Source: Bradyrhizobium lablabi
GTDB lineage: Bacteria; Pseudomonadota; Alphaproteobacteria; Rhizobiales; Xanthobacteraceae
Assembly: GCF_900141755.1 (NCBI RefSeq)
Contig: NZ_LT670844.1
Coordinates: forward strand, 4,340,001 to 4,404,000
DNA: 64,000 nucleotides
Direction: 5' to 3'
Shown: in pieces, positions 44,853 through 53,905 of the stretch
Layout: every line of letters starts with the position of its first letter
Position numbering within the stretch: position 1 is the stretch's first letter
Translations under genes and position numbers: made by a program
Notes under the pieces: model-generated
Databases searched by the model: none
What the model saw: only the letters and a program-made list of their open reading frames with translations
What the model was told of the DNA's origin: nothing

Positions 44853-44910
44853 GCGCGCGAGCCCGAAATCCATGACCGCGATCGCCGTCATGGATTCCAG
44901 GCCCGCGCGC
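44853..44910. terminator. Long imperfect hairpin between convergent genes
   Basis: Inner arms AATCCATGAC (44867-44876) and GTCATGGATT (44887-44896) pair perfectly around 10 bases; outer arms GCGCGCG (44853-44859) and CGCGCGC (44904-44910) also pair. It lies between the stops at 44829 and 44937, so it may end transcription from both sides, although the T tracts are poor. Confidence 0.5.
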
Positions 44911-44936
44911 GTCCCCCCTCGTCTAACGTTCCCCGT

Positions 44937-47255
44937 CTACGTCTCGAGCTGCTTGCCGATCGGCAGCGTCCGAATGCGTTTCCCGGTCGCTGCGAAGATC
45001 GCGTTGATCAATGCGGGCGCGAATGGAGGCACGCCCGGCTCACCGACGCCGCTCGGCGGCACGTCCGGATTGGCCGGCACGATGTGGACGTTGGTGACCA
45101 GCGGAGCCTCGTCCATCCGGATCACGGGGAAGTCGTCGAAATTCCCCTGCTGTACCTTGCCGTCCTTGAAGGTGATCTCGCCATATTTGGCGAGAGAGAG
45201 CCCCATGATCGCGGCGCCCTCGATCTGCGACTGGATCCGCTCCGGATTGACGAACGTTCCGCAATCGATCGCGGTGTCCACTTGGGGAACGGTGAGCTTG
45301 CCCTTATCGTCGACCGCTACCTCGACGATGGTCGCGATATAACTGACAAAGCTGCGATGCACGGCAATGCCGAGCCCGTGTCCTTTGGGCACAGTCCGTT
45401 TCCAATTACCCTTGTCCGCGACGTACTCCACCACATGGCGGAGACGCGCGGTATCGATCGGATAGCTGTCGTAGGGCTCGCCATAGTTCCACAGGTCTTT
45501 GACCGAATCGAGCTTGACGATCCGCGGCGAGCCGATCAGCTCCAACAGCATATCCTTCTGATCGCGCTTGGTGGCTTGGGCGATCTCGCCCACCATCGAC
45601 TGCACCGCAAAGGCATGCGGGATATTCGACACCGAGCGGAACCAGCCGATGCGGGTATGCGCGGCGGCTTCCGGATTCTCGCATTGGATGTTGGCAATCT
45701 CGAACGGCATGTCGACAAGCCCCATGCCCATTTCGAAAGGCGCCTCATGCGCCGCACCGGCGGCGAATGTCGAGGCGATGCTGGGGGCGACGCTGCGGTG
45801 TCGCCAGGCCACCACCTTGCCGCTCTTGTCGAGGCCGGCTTCGATGCGCTCCGCCGAGACGGTGTGCAGGAAACCGTGGCGAACGTCATCCTCCCGCGTC
45901 CATTGCACTTTCACCGGCGCGCCCAGCGCCTTTGAAAGCAATGCCGCCTCGAGCGCATAGTCGCATTTCGATTTGCGCCCGAACCCGCCGCCGAGCAGCG
46001 TGACGTTGACGGTCACGTTGTCCTCGGGGATACCGAGGGTCTTGGCGACGTCTTCCCGCGTTCCGCCGGCACTTTGCACCGGCGCCCAGATCTCGGCCTT
46101 GCCGTCCTTGACGTCGGCAACCGCAACCGGCGGTTCCATGCTGACATGGGCGAGATGCGGCAAATAATATTCGCCGACAATCACCTTGTCGGCGGCTTTC
46201 AGGGCGGCGTCCACGTCGCCCTCCTTGCGCACGACCAGGCCCGGCTTGCGCGCGGCCTCCTCGAGTTGGGTCCGATAAGCGGCCGATTCATATTTGGCGT
46301 TGGCGCCGTCGTCCCAGACGATCTTCAGTGCGTCACGCCCCTTGATGGCCGCGCCGGTGTTGCGCGCGATCACCGCCACGCCGCCAAGTGGCTGGAATTT
46401 CGATGGCCACGGCCAACCCTGCACTTCCATCACCTTCTCGACGCCCGAGACCTTCATCGCATCGGCTGAATCGAATGATTTCAACTTGCCGCCGGTCACC
46501 GGCGGCCGCGCGATCACGGCATATTTCATCCCGGGAAGCCGGACATCGCCGCCATATTGCGCGGCACCGACGGTAATATCGCGAAGGTCGACAATGCTCA
46601 CCTGGCCCTTGCCGAGATAACGGAAGTCCTTCGGATCTTTCAGCTTCAGGCCATCAGCACTCGGCACCGGTTCCTTCGCCGCATCGGCCGCCAGGTCGCC
46701 GAACCCAATCCGGCGGCTGCTTGCGGAATGAACCACCTCGTGATTGACCGCCTTGACCTCGGCGACCGGCACGCCCCAGCGTTTGGCGGCGGCGGCTTCG
46801 AGCATGGCACGCGCCGACGCGCCGATCTGGCGCATCGGGATCAAATAGTGCCGCGTGCTGCGCGATCCGTCGGTATCCTGGTTGCCGTATTTGACCTCGT
46901 TGCCAGGCGCCTGCTCCACTTTTACGCGCGACCAATCGGCTTCCATTTCCTCGGCGACGATCAGCGGCAGGCTGGTCCGAACGCCGGTTCCCATCTCGGC
47001 ACGATGCGCCACGATCGTCACCGTGCCGTCGTTCGCGATGGCGACGAAGACGCGTGGGTCGACCACGGTGCCGTGCGGCATCTTTGCCGCGCCGGTCTGG
47101 TACGCTGCAAAAGCCTGGCGTGACATCAAAGGCGCTGCCAGCACCAGCCCTCCGGCGATGCCGAGACCCCTGAGAACGCTGCGCCGCGAGATTTTTTCGA
47201 CTTTGATGTTGCGCTCAAAGCCGCGAAGCTTTTCGGAATTTGTGATGATATTCAT
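44937..47255 (-). CDS. Exported molybdenum hydroxylase large subunit, isoquinoline 1-oxidoreductase beta type
   Basis: This 772-residue protein has a twin-arginine signal ([16 protein letters not shown] at 24-25), so it is folded with its cofactor and exported. The molybdopterin domains are typical of IorB-type proteins: [15 protein letters not shown] near residue 425 and the catalytic Glu in [10 protein letters not shown] near the C-terminus. The ATG at 47255 follows the FeS stop by 2 bases. The FeS partner has no signal of its own and probably travels with this subunit. No FAD subunit and no adjacent cytochrome are present. The substrate is an N-heterocycle or aldehyde by family; not resolved. 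Confidence 0.9.
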   Translation of the reverse strand: MNIITNSEKLRGFERNIKVEKISRRSVLRGLGIAGGLVLAAPLMSRQAFAAYQTGAAKMPHGTVVDPRVFVAIANDGTVTIVAHRAEMGTGVRTSLPLIVAEEMEADWSRVKVEQAPGNEVKYGNQDTDGSRSTRHYLIPMRQIGASARAMLEAAAAKRWGVPVAEVKAVNHEVVHSASSRRIGFGDLAADAAKEPVPSADGLKLKDPKDFRYLGKGQVSIVDLRDITVGAAQYGGDVRLPGMKYAVIARPPVTGGKLKSFDSADAMKVSGVEKVMEVQGWPWPSKFQPLGGVAVIARNTGAAIKGRDALKIVWDDGANAKYESAAYRTQLEEAARKPGLVVRKEGDVDAALKAADKVIVGEYYLPHLAHVSMEPPVAVADVKDGKAEIWAPVQSAGGTREDVAKTLGIPEDNVTVNVTLLGGGFGRKSKCDYALEAALLSKALGAPVKVQWTREDDVRHGFLHTVSAERIEAGLDKSGKVVAWRHRSVAPSIASTFAAGAAHEAPFEMGMGLVDMPFEIANIQCENPEAAAHTRIGWFRSVSNIPHAFAVQSMVGEIAQATKRDQKDMLLELIGSPRIVKLDSVKDLWNYGEPYDSYPIDTARLRHVVEYVADKGNWKRTVPKGHGLGIAVHRSFVSYIATIVEVAVDDKGKLTVPQVDTAIDCGTFVNPERIQSQIEGAAIMGLSLAKYGEITFKDGKVQQGNFDDFPVIRMDEAPLVTNVHIVPANPDVPPSGVGEPGVPPFAPALINAIFAATGKRIRTLPIGKQLET

Positions 47256-47257
47256 GA

Positions 47258-47710
47258 TCAGACCCCCGTCGAAGCGAGATTGACCGCGTTTTCGATGCGT
47301 TGGTAAGCGCCGCAGCGGCAGATATTGCCCGCCATCGTTTCGCGTATCTGATCGTGCGTGGGTTTTGGATTTTCCATCAGCAGTGCCGCGGCCTGCATGA
47401 TCTGGCCGGCCTGGCAATAGCCGCATTGCGGAACATTCATCTGGCGCCAGGCCTTCTGAACGGCGTGATCCCCGGTGGGATGCAGGCCTTCGATGGTTGT
47501 GACCTGTCGGCCGACCACATCGGAAACCGACGTGATGCAGGCGCGCACGGCCTGCTTATCCACGATCACGGTGCACGCGCCGCACAGCGCCTGGCCGCAG
47601 CCGAATTTCGTGCCCGTCAATCCGGCTTCGTCACGGAGAAACCAGAGTAACGAGAGATCCGGGTCGCCATCCCAGTTTTTTTCCTGGCCGTTAATCATCA
47701 GCTTGATCAT
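47258..47710 (-). CDS. (2Fe-2S) subunit of exported molybdenum hydroxylase, IorA-like
   Basis: This 150-residue protein has the full set of [2Fe-2S] ligands: GCGQALCGAC with a later AC in VRACITS, then CGYC and the CRC near the end (NICRCGAY). The length is that of IorA. It is the first gene of the pair and shares a transcript with the large subunit 2 bases downstream. No signal peptide is present, as expected for a partner of a twin-arginine protein. Confidence 0.92.
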   Translation of the reverse strand: MIKLMINGQEKNWDGDPDLSLLWFLRDEAGLTGTKFGCGQALCGACTVIVDKQAVRACITSVSDVVGRQVTTIEGLHPTGDHAVQKAWRQMNVPQCGYCQAGQIMQAAALLMENPKPTHDQIRETMAGNICRCGAYQRIENAVNLASTGV

Positions 47711-48329
47711 GATTTAGTCCTCGCTCTTCATAAGCTGCCAATGTTTGTTTCGGCGTGAACGAGAACATATTTCCCAACCGCTCAACGCCGTCGCTCCATG
47801 GTTTCTTGCATGGTCCTAAGGGAAACCGACCTCGCTGTGTCGGTGGCATCTCCTGTTTGCTTTTGCTTTGTTCGTTGGATCCCGCTTTGGCGAGATGGAG
47901 ATTGTCGGAAAGAGGCTACCAGAAGAAGACAGGCGGATCGCCATCACAAGGCGTTGTCTTTGCATTGTTGTCTTGCATTTGTGTCCGAATGTTTGGCCAA
48001 AGCTGGGCCTACGAACACGTTGCATTTGGTCAGCAGCCCTTACGCAGTGGCTTGCGCCGCCGGAGACATCTTGCACAAATTTCTGTCGAGCTCATTCGCA
48101 ATTTGAGTCGCATTGGCGATAACGCGGCGCACAAATTTGAATACGGCTGAGCTGTTCTGCGAAATGCGCATGGTGCGATATTTTTTTGCTTGTGATCAGA
48201 TGAAGGCGCACGGGCTGCAAGCTTTCACTGGAATCGCGATTGCCGATCCGGGTAGAAAGGCATATTGCTCGGAGCAACGAAGCTGTCTGTCGCCTTGTTT
48301 TTGGCCGAGTCTGCCGTTCAGTTTGCGCC
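47711..48329. other. Intergenic region without a convincing gene
   Basis: This 619-base gap lies between the divergent IorA-like and Rieske genes and is less GC-rich than its surroundings. Several short frames exist but none has the codon bias of this genome or a recognisable domain. It should contain the promoters of both flanking operons. No clear hairpin terminator, repeat or operator was found. Confidence 0.4.
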
Positions 48330-48980
48330 ATGTCCGAAACCGATCACAGCGCCACACCATCCGTCGAAGATACAGGCGTGGAACTCGGCATGTGCCCGTG
48401 TTCGGATCCGACGCGGCGCAAGCTGATCTTGACGGCTCTCGCCACCGGAGCTTGTTTAGCGTCGCGCAAATCTGCTTTTGGCGAGGATAAACCGGGCAGC
48501 GATGAGCGACCCCAACAGGCGGATGTTCTGGTCTTCTCGGAAGGGGAACATGCGGGCGAAGTCATCAAGCCGCAGGATCTGGAGCTCGGCGGGCCGCCGG
48601 TGCACGCCTGGCCGAAGGACTCAAAAACCTCGGTTGTCCGCGATGGCTCGCGGTTGAACGAGATCTTGGTGATAAAACTGGATCCGGCCGAGCTTGACGA
48701 CGATACGCGCTCACGCGCTCCCGACGGCATCCTTGCCTATTCGGCAATCTGTACGCATGCGGGGTGTCCCGTTACGGCCTGGGTCAAAGGGGACAGTGGC
48801 GACAAGGACGTGTTTAAATGCTTTTGCCACAATTCCGAATTTGATCCGCGGCAAAGCGCGCAAGTCGTATTTGGGCCGGCGCCCCGGCGTCTGGCGGCAC
48901 TTCCGTTGTCGGCAGCCGAAGGCTCGCTGACAGTCGTTGCAACATTTGTCGGAAAGGTAGGTGCCCCGCAAGCAGGATAG
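48330..48980 (+). CDS. Rieske (2Fe-2S) protein, probably exported
   Basis: This 216-residue protein has the Rieske ligands CTHAGC at 141-146 and CFCH at 164-167. The N-terminus has an Arg-Arg pair (DPTRRKLILTALATGACLA, residues 26-44) followed by a hydrophobic stretch, so it resembles a twin-arginine signal or an anchor. An additional Cys pair MCPCSD lies before it. It is 65 bases upstream of the PQQ dehydrogenase and on the same strand, so it may accept electrons from that enzyme, in place of the usual cytochrome c. This role is inferred. Confidence 0.85.
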   Translation: MSETDHSATPSVEDTGVELGMCPCSDPTRRKLILTALATGACLASRKSAFGEDKPGSDERPQQADVLVFSEGEHAGEVIKPQDLELGGPPVHAWPKDSKTSVVRDGSRLNEILVIKLDPAELDDDTRSRAPDGILAYSAICTHAGCPVTAWVKGDSGDKDVFKCFCHNSEFDPRQSAQVVFGPAPRRLAALPLSAAEGSLTVVATFVGKVGAPQAG

Positions 48981-49045
48981 AGGCAGCCTGCATCGATTGC
49001 TTAGACATAAAATAGTCGAACAAAAACAAAATGGAGGAAGTGTCT

Positions 49046-50776
49046 ATGACCATCAAGCAATGGCTATTGTCGAGTTTGGTCGCGTCCACTTGCCTTGTTC
49101 CGATCGCCGCCGGTGCCGGCCCGATCGAGAATTACAGCCCGGTGACCGCCGATCGGCTCAAGAATCCCGAACCTGGCAACTGGATGCTCTATCGCCGGAC
49201 CTATGACGGCCAGGGATACAGCCCGCTCGACCAGATCAACACCTCGAATGTGAAAGACCTGACGCCGGTGTGGACCTTCTCGACCGGTGTGGTTGAGGGG
49301 CATGAGGCGCCGCCGATCATCAACAATGGCGTGATGTTCGTCGCAACCCCGGCGGGGCAGGTGATCGCGCTCAACGCCAAGACCGGCGATGAGTACTGGC
49401 GCTACAAACGCCAGCTTCCCGACGACCTCTTCCAATTGCATCCGACCAACCGCGGGGTCGGACTGTGGCAGGACAAGCTGTATCTCGCCACGACAGACGA
49501 TCATGTTGTCGCGCTTGAGGCCAAAACCGGCAAAGTCCTCTGGGATACCAAAGTTCAGGACTACAAGAAGGGTCAGTACCTGACCCTGATGCCGCTGGTC
49601 ATCGACGGCAAGGTGATCGTCGGCGGTTCCGGCGGTGAACTCGGCGTGCGTGGTTACGTCGTCGCGTTCGACGCCGATAGCGGCAAGGAGCTGTGGCGGA
49701 CCTTCACCATCCCCGGCGAGGGCGAGCCGGGCCACGACACATGGAAAGGTGACGACTGGAAATCGGGCGGCGGATCTGCCTGGATGACAGGCAACTATGA
49801 TCCAGACACCAAGACAATTTATTGGGGCGTCGGCAACGCTGCACCTTGGCCGGGCGATACCCATCCCGGCGACAATCTCTACACCTCTTCGGTGCTGGGG
49901 CTCGATCCTGATAACGGCAAGATCAAAGCATTCCACCAGTACCATCAAAACGATTCCTGGGACTGGGACGAGGTCGACGCACCGATGCTGATCGACTTCC
50001 AACGGGACGGCCGCTCCTTCAAGAGCCTCGTCCATCCGGGACGCGACGCAATCTTCTGGATCCTCGAACGCAAGCCGGACCGGATCAACTATGTAGCCGG
50101 CTGGCCTTTTGTTCATACCGACGTCTGGAAGGGCATCGAGCCGGAGACTGGCAAACCCATCGTCGACCCGGCTCATAAGCCGATCATTGGCAAGCGGGTG
50201 GAATTCTGCCCGTCCCTGTGGGGCGGCAAGGATTGGCCGTCGGCGGCGTATAGCCAGAAGACCGGCCTGGTTTATGTTCCGGCCAACGAGAACTTCTGCG
50301 GCGGCTTTACCGGCGAGAAGGTACCGTTGGTTGAGGGCAAGCTTTGGCTCGGAACCAAGCCCGAAGATATCGGCCTGAAGGTTGTTCCCGGCGCCGATCA
50401 TTATGGCGAACTGCAGGCGTGGGATCCGGCGACCGGAAAGAAGGTCTGGTCGCATAACTTCCCCAAATCGCAGCTGTTTGGCTCGGTTACGGCGACCGCC
50501 GGCGATCTCGTGCTCGGTGGAGGCACCAATGACCGGATGTTCCGCGCCTTCAACGCCAAGACCGGCGAAGTGCTTTGGGAGCAAAAGACCAACTCCGGCA
50601 TCATGGGCATGCCGATTGCCTATGCAGTCGATGGGACGGAGTATATCGCCGTCCAGTCGGGCTGGGGCGTAGACGCCCAGCGCATCCAGGATGCGCTGGC
50701 GACCGGCAATAATATCGGCGTCGAGAACAACGTGCCGCAAGGCGGCGTCGTTTGGGTGTTCGCCGTCAAGAAGTAG
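49046..50776 (+). CDS. PQQ-dependent alcohol dehydrogenase (quinoprotein)
   Basis: This 576-residue periplasmic enzyme has a signal peptide (LSSLVASTCLVPIAAGAG) and the eight-bladed propeller of the methanol/ethanol dehydrogenase group. The PQQ-contact region GGSGGELGVRGYVVAFD is seen near residue 195, and the catalytic Asp is D306 in SWDWDEVD. D308, two residues later, is the position where lanthanide-dependent dehydrogenases carry an extra Asp. The vicinal Cys pair of methanol dehydrogenases is absent, and there is no heme domain. A clear GGAGG before the ATG at 49046 decides the start. Confidence 0.92.
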   Translation: MTIKQWLLSSLVASTCLVPIAAGAGPIENYSPVTADRLKNPEPGNWMLYRRTYDGQGYSPLDQINTSNVKDLTPVWTFSTGVVEGHEAPPIINNGVMFVATPAGQVIALNAKTGDEYWRYKRQLPDDLFQLHPTNRGVGLWQDKLYLATTDDHVVALEAKTGKVLWDTKVQDYKKGQYLTLMPLVIDGKVIVGGSGGELGVRGYVVAFDADSGKELWRTFTIPGEGEPGHDTWKGDDWKSGGGSAWMTGNYDPDTKTIYWGVGNAAPWPGDTHPGDNLYTSSVLGLDPDNGKIKAFHQYHQNDSWDWDEVDAPMLIDFQRDGRSFKSLVHPGRDAIFWILERKPDRINYVAGWPFVHTDVWKGIEPETGKPIVDPAHKPIIGKRVEFCPSLWGGKDWPSAAYSQKTGLVYVPANENFCGGFTGEKVPLVEGKLWLGTKPEDIGLKVVPGADHYGELQAWDPATGKKVWSHNFPKSQLFGSVTATAGDLVLGGGTNDRMFRAFNAKTGEVLWEQKTNSGIMGMPIAYAVDGTEYIAVQSGWGVDAQRIQDALATGNNIGVENNVPQGGVVWVFAVKK

Positions 50777-50853
50777 TTGCAAAAGGGATATCCGAGGCTT
50801 GGCCGCTTAGCGGCCAGGCCTCGATTTGCTTCGGCGCCACCTACGGAAGTTGG

Positions 50854-51486
50854 TCATCCGCTCGAATGATCAGACAAGGCGACCTCGGCTCGACGGCGCA
50901 GCGTTACCTCATTTCGTCGGATGAAAATGGACAGTGCAGATCCCGCCGCAATAAATAGGCCCAATGAGATCACGCTCAGCGCTCCGGAGATCTTGTGAAT
51001 TTCGGCGCCCACTGCGTAAGCACCGAAGCCGAACAGACACGCCCAGCAGATTCCGCCAGTTATATTGAAGAAGAAAAAACGAGCTGCCGGCATGTTACTG
51101 GCGCCCGCAAGCAAAGCCGCAAACATTCGTAGCACCGCAATGAAGCGCCCAAAGAATACGACGGCGCTCCCAAACCGAAGAAAAAGATATCGGCCGATCA
51201 GCAATCGATCCTCATCGAGGCGGATGTAGCGACCGTATCTGCGAAGAAAGGGCAAACCCATCCGCCGCCCGACCACGTATCCGGTACCGTCCCCGACGAT
51301 CGCACCCGCCGCGGCGGCGAGTACGACGACGACGATGTTGATCTGACCCGTGCTGGCGGCAAAGAGCGAGGCGGCAACAAGGATAGTCTCTCCAGGGAGA
51401 GGCACGCCCGCACTTTCGAGCGCAACAATACCAAAGATGATCCACGGGCCGTAGATCGGGATCAGGCTAATCAAAGCATCGGACAA
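50854..51486 (-). CDS. DedA family membrane protein
   Basis: This 210-residue protein has the DedA signature region (GVPLPGETILVAAS) and the conserved GDGTGYVVGRRMG and FFGRFIAVLR blocks, with several membrane helices. DedA proteins act in phospholipid or undecaprenyl-phosphate recycling and membrane homeostasis. The adjacent uppP gene fits that role. No ATG is available; a TTG at 51486 gives the usual start LSDALISLIPIYGPW, while a TTG at 51564 would overlap uppP by 32 bases and is less likely. Confidence 0.85.
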   Translation of the reverse strand: MSDALISLIPIYGPWIIFGIVALESAGVPLPGETILVAASLFAASTGQINIVVVVLAAAAGAIVGDGTGYVVGRRMGLPFLRRYGRYIRLDEDRLLIGRYLFLRFGSAVVFFGRFIAVLRMFAALLAGASNMPAARFFFFNITGGICWACLFGFGAYAVGAEIHKISGALSVISLGLFIAAGSALSIFIRRNEVTLRRRAEVALSDHSSG

Positions 51487-51532
51487 AGAGGCAAACTCAC
51501 CGTACCGCTTCGACAAACGGCAATCGCAGGCA

Positions 51533-52405
51533 TCACGAGAGCCACCCGGCCATAGTTCCCGCAAGGATTATCACGCCAAGGGCCAAGCGGTAGATCACGA
51601 ATGGCCAACTGGAAAATCGTTCCAGCGTCCGCATCAGCGTCCATATCGCAAGGAACGCTGAAACGGAAGCAACGGCCAAGCCGACGATAAGAACAGACCA
51701 TGCGTGGGTGTCGAGATGAATCTTGTAAAGCTCCCATACTTCCTTAAGGCCGGCCAAGGCAATAGCAGGCAATCCAAGAAGAAAGGAAAAACGTGCGGCT
51801 TCGTCTCTCTTGAAGCCGAGAGCAAGTGCGGCCGTCAAGGTCGAGCCCGAACGAGATACGCCCGGTATCAATGCGCCAACTTGCGCAAGCCCCACCAACA
51901 TAGCATCCGCGAAAGACGCCTTGTCGATGGTTCGATAATGACGGGCCCAGATTTCCGCGGCACCGAGAAGAAGTGCCATTGCGACACAAGCCCAACCGAT
52001 GACCGTGACGCTGCGAAGCGGCGAGTTGCAGGTGTTCAGCAACTTCGACGCCAACAATCCGGCGATCCCGATTGGGATCGTCGCCAACATGATCCACATG
52101 CAGAAACGCAAATCTCGGTCTGCAAATCGTCCGTGGCCGATCGCCGCGACTGAATTCAACGCCAACGCTCGCACATCGCTCCAAAAATAACTTATGACAG
52201 CGGCCAGTGCCGCGAGCTGCATCGCGGCGGAGAATGCCGAACCGGGGTCCTGCCAGCCCAAAAACGCTGGAACCAGGCGCATGTGCGCGGTCGAGGAAAT
52301 CGGCAGCAGCTCCGTGATCCCTTGCAGCACCCCGAGGGCGGCAACCTTCGCGTAGCCGAGTGCCGCAAATCCTGTGTCAACTCCACCAGTGCAAGTATCG
52401 ACCAT
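51533..52405 (-). CDS. uppP: Undecaprenyl-diphosphate phosphatase
   Basis: This 290-residue membrane enzyme removes one phosphate from undecaprenyl diphosphate to recycle the lipid carrier of cell-wall synthesis; extra copies give bacitracin resistance. Motif 1 is GVLQGITELLPISSTAHMRL and motif 2 is PGVSRSGST, with eight or so hydrophobic segments. The usual EGxTEFLPVSSTGH has changed to QGITELLPISSTAH, so this is a divergent copy, possibly a second one in the genome. The DedA gene follows on the same strand. Confidence 0.93.
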   Translation of the reverse strand: MVDTCTGGVDTGFAALGYAKVAALGVLQGITELLPISSTAHMRLVPAFLGWQDPGSAFSAAMQLAALAAVISYFWSDVRALALNSVAAIGHGRFADRDLRFCMWIMLATIPIGIAGLLASKLLNTCNSPLRSVTVIGWACVAMALLLGAAEIWARHYRTIDKASFADAMLVGLAQVGALIPGVSRSGSTLTAALALGFKRDEAARFSFLLGLPAIALAGLKEVWELYKIHLDTHAWSVLIVGLAVASVSAFLAIWTLMRTLERFSSWPFVIYRLALGVIILAGTMAGWLS

Positions 52406-52558
52406 TCGTGCCTGTCTGAAGATAAGTCGCGCGTCAGTGTGCGCCCAGTGTACACGCCTTATAACGGCGTTTTTGCGCTTCGAGATGTAATGTTCAGGTA
52501 AGAATGCGAGAGAAACCGCCCGCCGGGTTTCCTTCTATGAGGAGTGCCAATACGACGG

Positions 52559-53755
52559 TCAATGCCCGACAATGACAGGCACTTTGGTGGCCGGCGGCGT
52601 ATTGCGGCTGCGCTGGGTGCGTACGATGCCGTCGATGATGGTCATGCCGACGCCGGGGAGATCGCCGAGCTGCACGCTGTCGAGGATGTTTTTCCCGGCT
52701 GAATGCTGCGCCCTGTCCATGATGACAAAATCGGCCGCGCGCCCGACTTCGATGAGGCCGCAATCCAGCGCGCGCATACGCGCGGTGTTGCCGGTCGCAA
52801 AGCAGAACGCGATTTCGGCGGGCACCTCGCCGAGCGACGACAACAGCGACACCATGCGCAGGATTCCGAGCGGCTGCACGCCGGAGCCGGCCGGTGCATC
52901 GGTGCCGAGGATGACGCGGCTGAGGTCACCCATCTCGCGCGCGATGCGAAGCGTGTAAAGCGCCGAGCGCTCATTGCCGTTGTGAACCAGCTCGAGGCCG
53001 CGCTTGCAGCCCTCGCAGATACAGCGGATCTGACTGTCGGGTAGCGCGGTGTGGCCGCCATTGATATGGCCGATCACGTCGGTGTCGGCTTCCAGCACCA
53101 CATCCTTGTCGATCAGGCCGGAGCCCGGGATAGAGGGCCCGCCGGTGTGGATGGTGCTCTGGATGCCGTATTTGCGCGCCCATCCGACCATCTTGCGCGC
53201 GGTCGGGCCATCCTTGACTCCGCCGAGGCCGACTTCGCCGAGCAGCTTTACGCCGGCCGCGGCGAGCTCCTTGAAATCCTCCTCGACCATTTCTGTTTCG
53301 ATGACGGGCGCGCCGGCATGAACCTTTACGCCGCCCGGACGCAGCGTCCAGAACGCGCGCTGCGCAAAGATCGCCATCGCCTTCAACCCGACGACGTCGC
53401 GCGGCCGACCGGGCATGTGCACCTCGCCGGCGGAAATCATGGTGGTGACGCCGCCATGCAGAAAACTGTCGATCCAGCCGATCTGGTTTTGCCGCGGCGT
53501 CCAGTCGCCGGCGACGGGGTGCACGTGGCTGTCGATCAGGCCCGGCGCAACCGTCGTGCCGTTGGCATCGACAATGGTGGTGGCGCCCTCGGCGTTGACG
53601 TCCTTGGCCCGCCCGATGGCGGTGATCTTGCCGTTTTCGGCGACGATCGTGTCGGCATCCAGGATCGGCTTCTCCATCGCGCCCGACAGCATCAGCCCGA
53701 CATTGCGGATCACGAGTTTGGTCGGGCCGGCGGCCTGGGGTTCGTCGTGGGCCAT
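52559..53755 (-). CDS. ena: Enamidase-like metal-dependent amidohydrolase
   Basis: This 398-residue protein matches the E. barkeri enamidase, which opens 1,4,5,6-tetrahydro-6-oxonicotinate to 2-formylglutarate. Recognised blocks are HGGVTTMISAGEVHMPGRP near residue 100, GGVKVHAGAPVIE at 141 and the C-terminal SRNTPPA. Metal ligands expected for the amidohydrolase fold are present: H77 and H79, E174, H203, H230 and D286 in GTDAPAG. The ATG at 53755 follows AAGGA; an earlier start adds 25 residues that do not fit. It is divergent from a ferredoxin-NADP reductase, with operator palindromes between them. The match is from memory and should be confirmed. Confidence 0.78.
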   Translation of the reverse strand: MAHDEPQAAGPTKLVIRNVGLMLSGAMEKPILDADTIVAENGKITAIGRAKDVNAEGATTIVDANGTTVAPGLIDSHVHPVAGDWTPRQNQIGWIDSFLHGGVTTMISAGEVHMPGRPRDVVGLKAMAIFAQRAFWTLRPGGVKVHAGAPVIETEMVEEDFKELAAAGVKLLGEVGLGGVKDGPTARKMVGWARKYGIQSTIHTGGPSIPGSGLIDKDVVLEADTDVIGHINGGHTALPDSQIRCICEGCKRGLELVHNGNERSALYTLRIAREMGDLSRVILGTDAPAGSGVQPLGILRMVSLLSSLGEVPAEIAFCFATGNTARMRALDCGLIEVGRAADFVIMDRAQHSAGKNILDSVQLGDLPGVGMTIIDGIVRTQRSRNTPPATKVPVIVGH

Positions 53756-53840
53756 GGGATTTTCCTTGTGGTTCAATGCCTTCGCGGGTGCATGCCGCGC
53801 ATCTTGCGCGCGGCTTGACTGTGGGATCAAGCTGGATTAT

Positions 53841-53858
53841 TCATTTGTACACAAATGA
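53841..53858. promoter_or_regulatory. Operator palindrome C (ena/fpr)
   Basis: TCATTTGTACACAAATGA has perfect 8-base arms around AC. The half-site TCATTTGT differs by one or two bases from those at 17283 and 17434, so the same protein may bind. It lies midway between the divergent starts at 53755 and 53906. Confidence 0.7.
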
Positions 53859-53860
53859 AT

Positions 53861-53872
53861 GTATACGAATGA
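53861..53872. promoter_or_regulatory. Operator-like half-site D next to palindrome C
   Basis: GTATACGAATGA contains the GTATACGAA string also found at 17440-17448 and one good right-hand half-site (ACGAATGA). The left half is poor, so it may be an accessory site for cooperative binding beside palindrome C. Confidence 0.5.
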
Positions 53873-53905
53873 ATTGAGCCGCACCAGCATCCGGACGGTC
53901 GAAAG

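Noticed and set aside
47755..48150. 131-codon frame in the gap before the Rieske gene
   Set aside because: No ribosome binding site or domain, atypical codon use, and overlapping frames of similar length on both strands.
49064..50782. 572-codon antisense frame opposite the PQQ dehydrogenase gene
   Set aside because: Shadow frame caused by high GC and codon bias; no recognisable protein features.
51487..51564. Extended start of the DedA gene overlapping uppP
   Set aside because: Both possible starts are TTG; the shorter one gives the usual DedA N-terminus and avoids a 32-base overlap.
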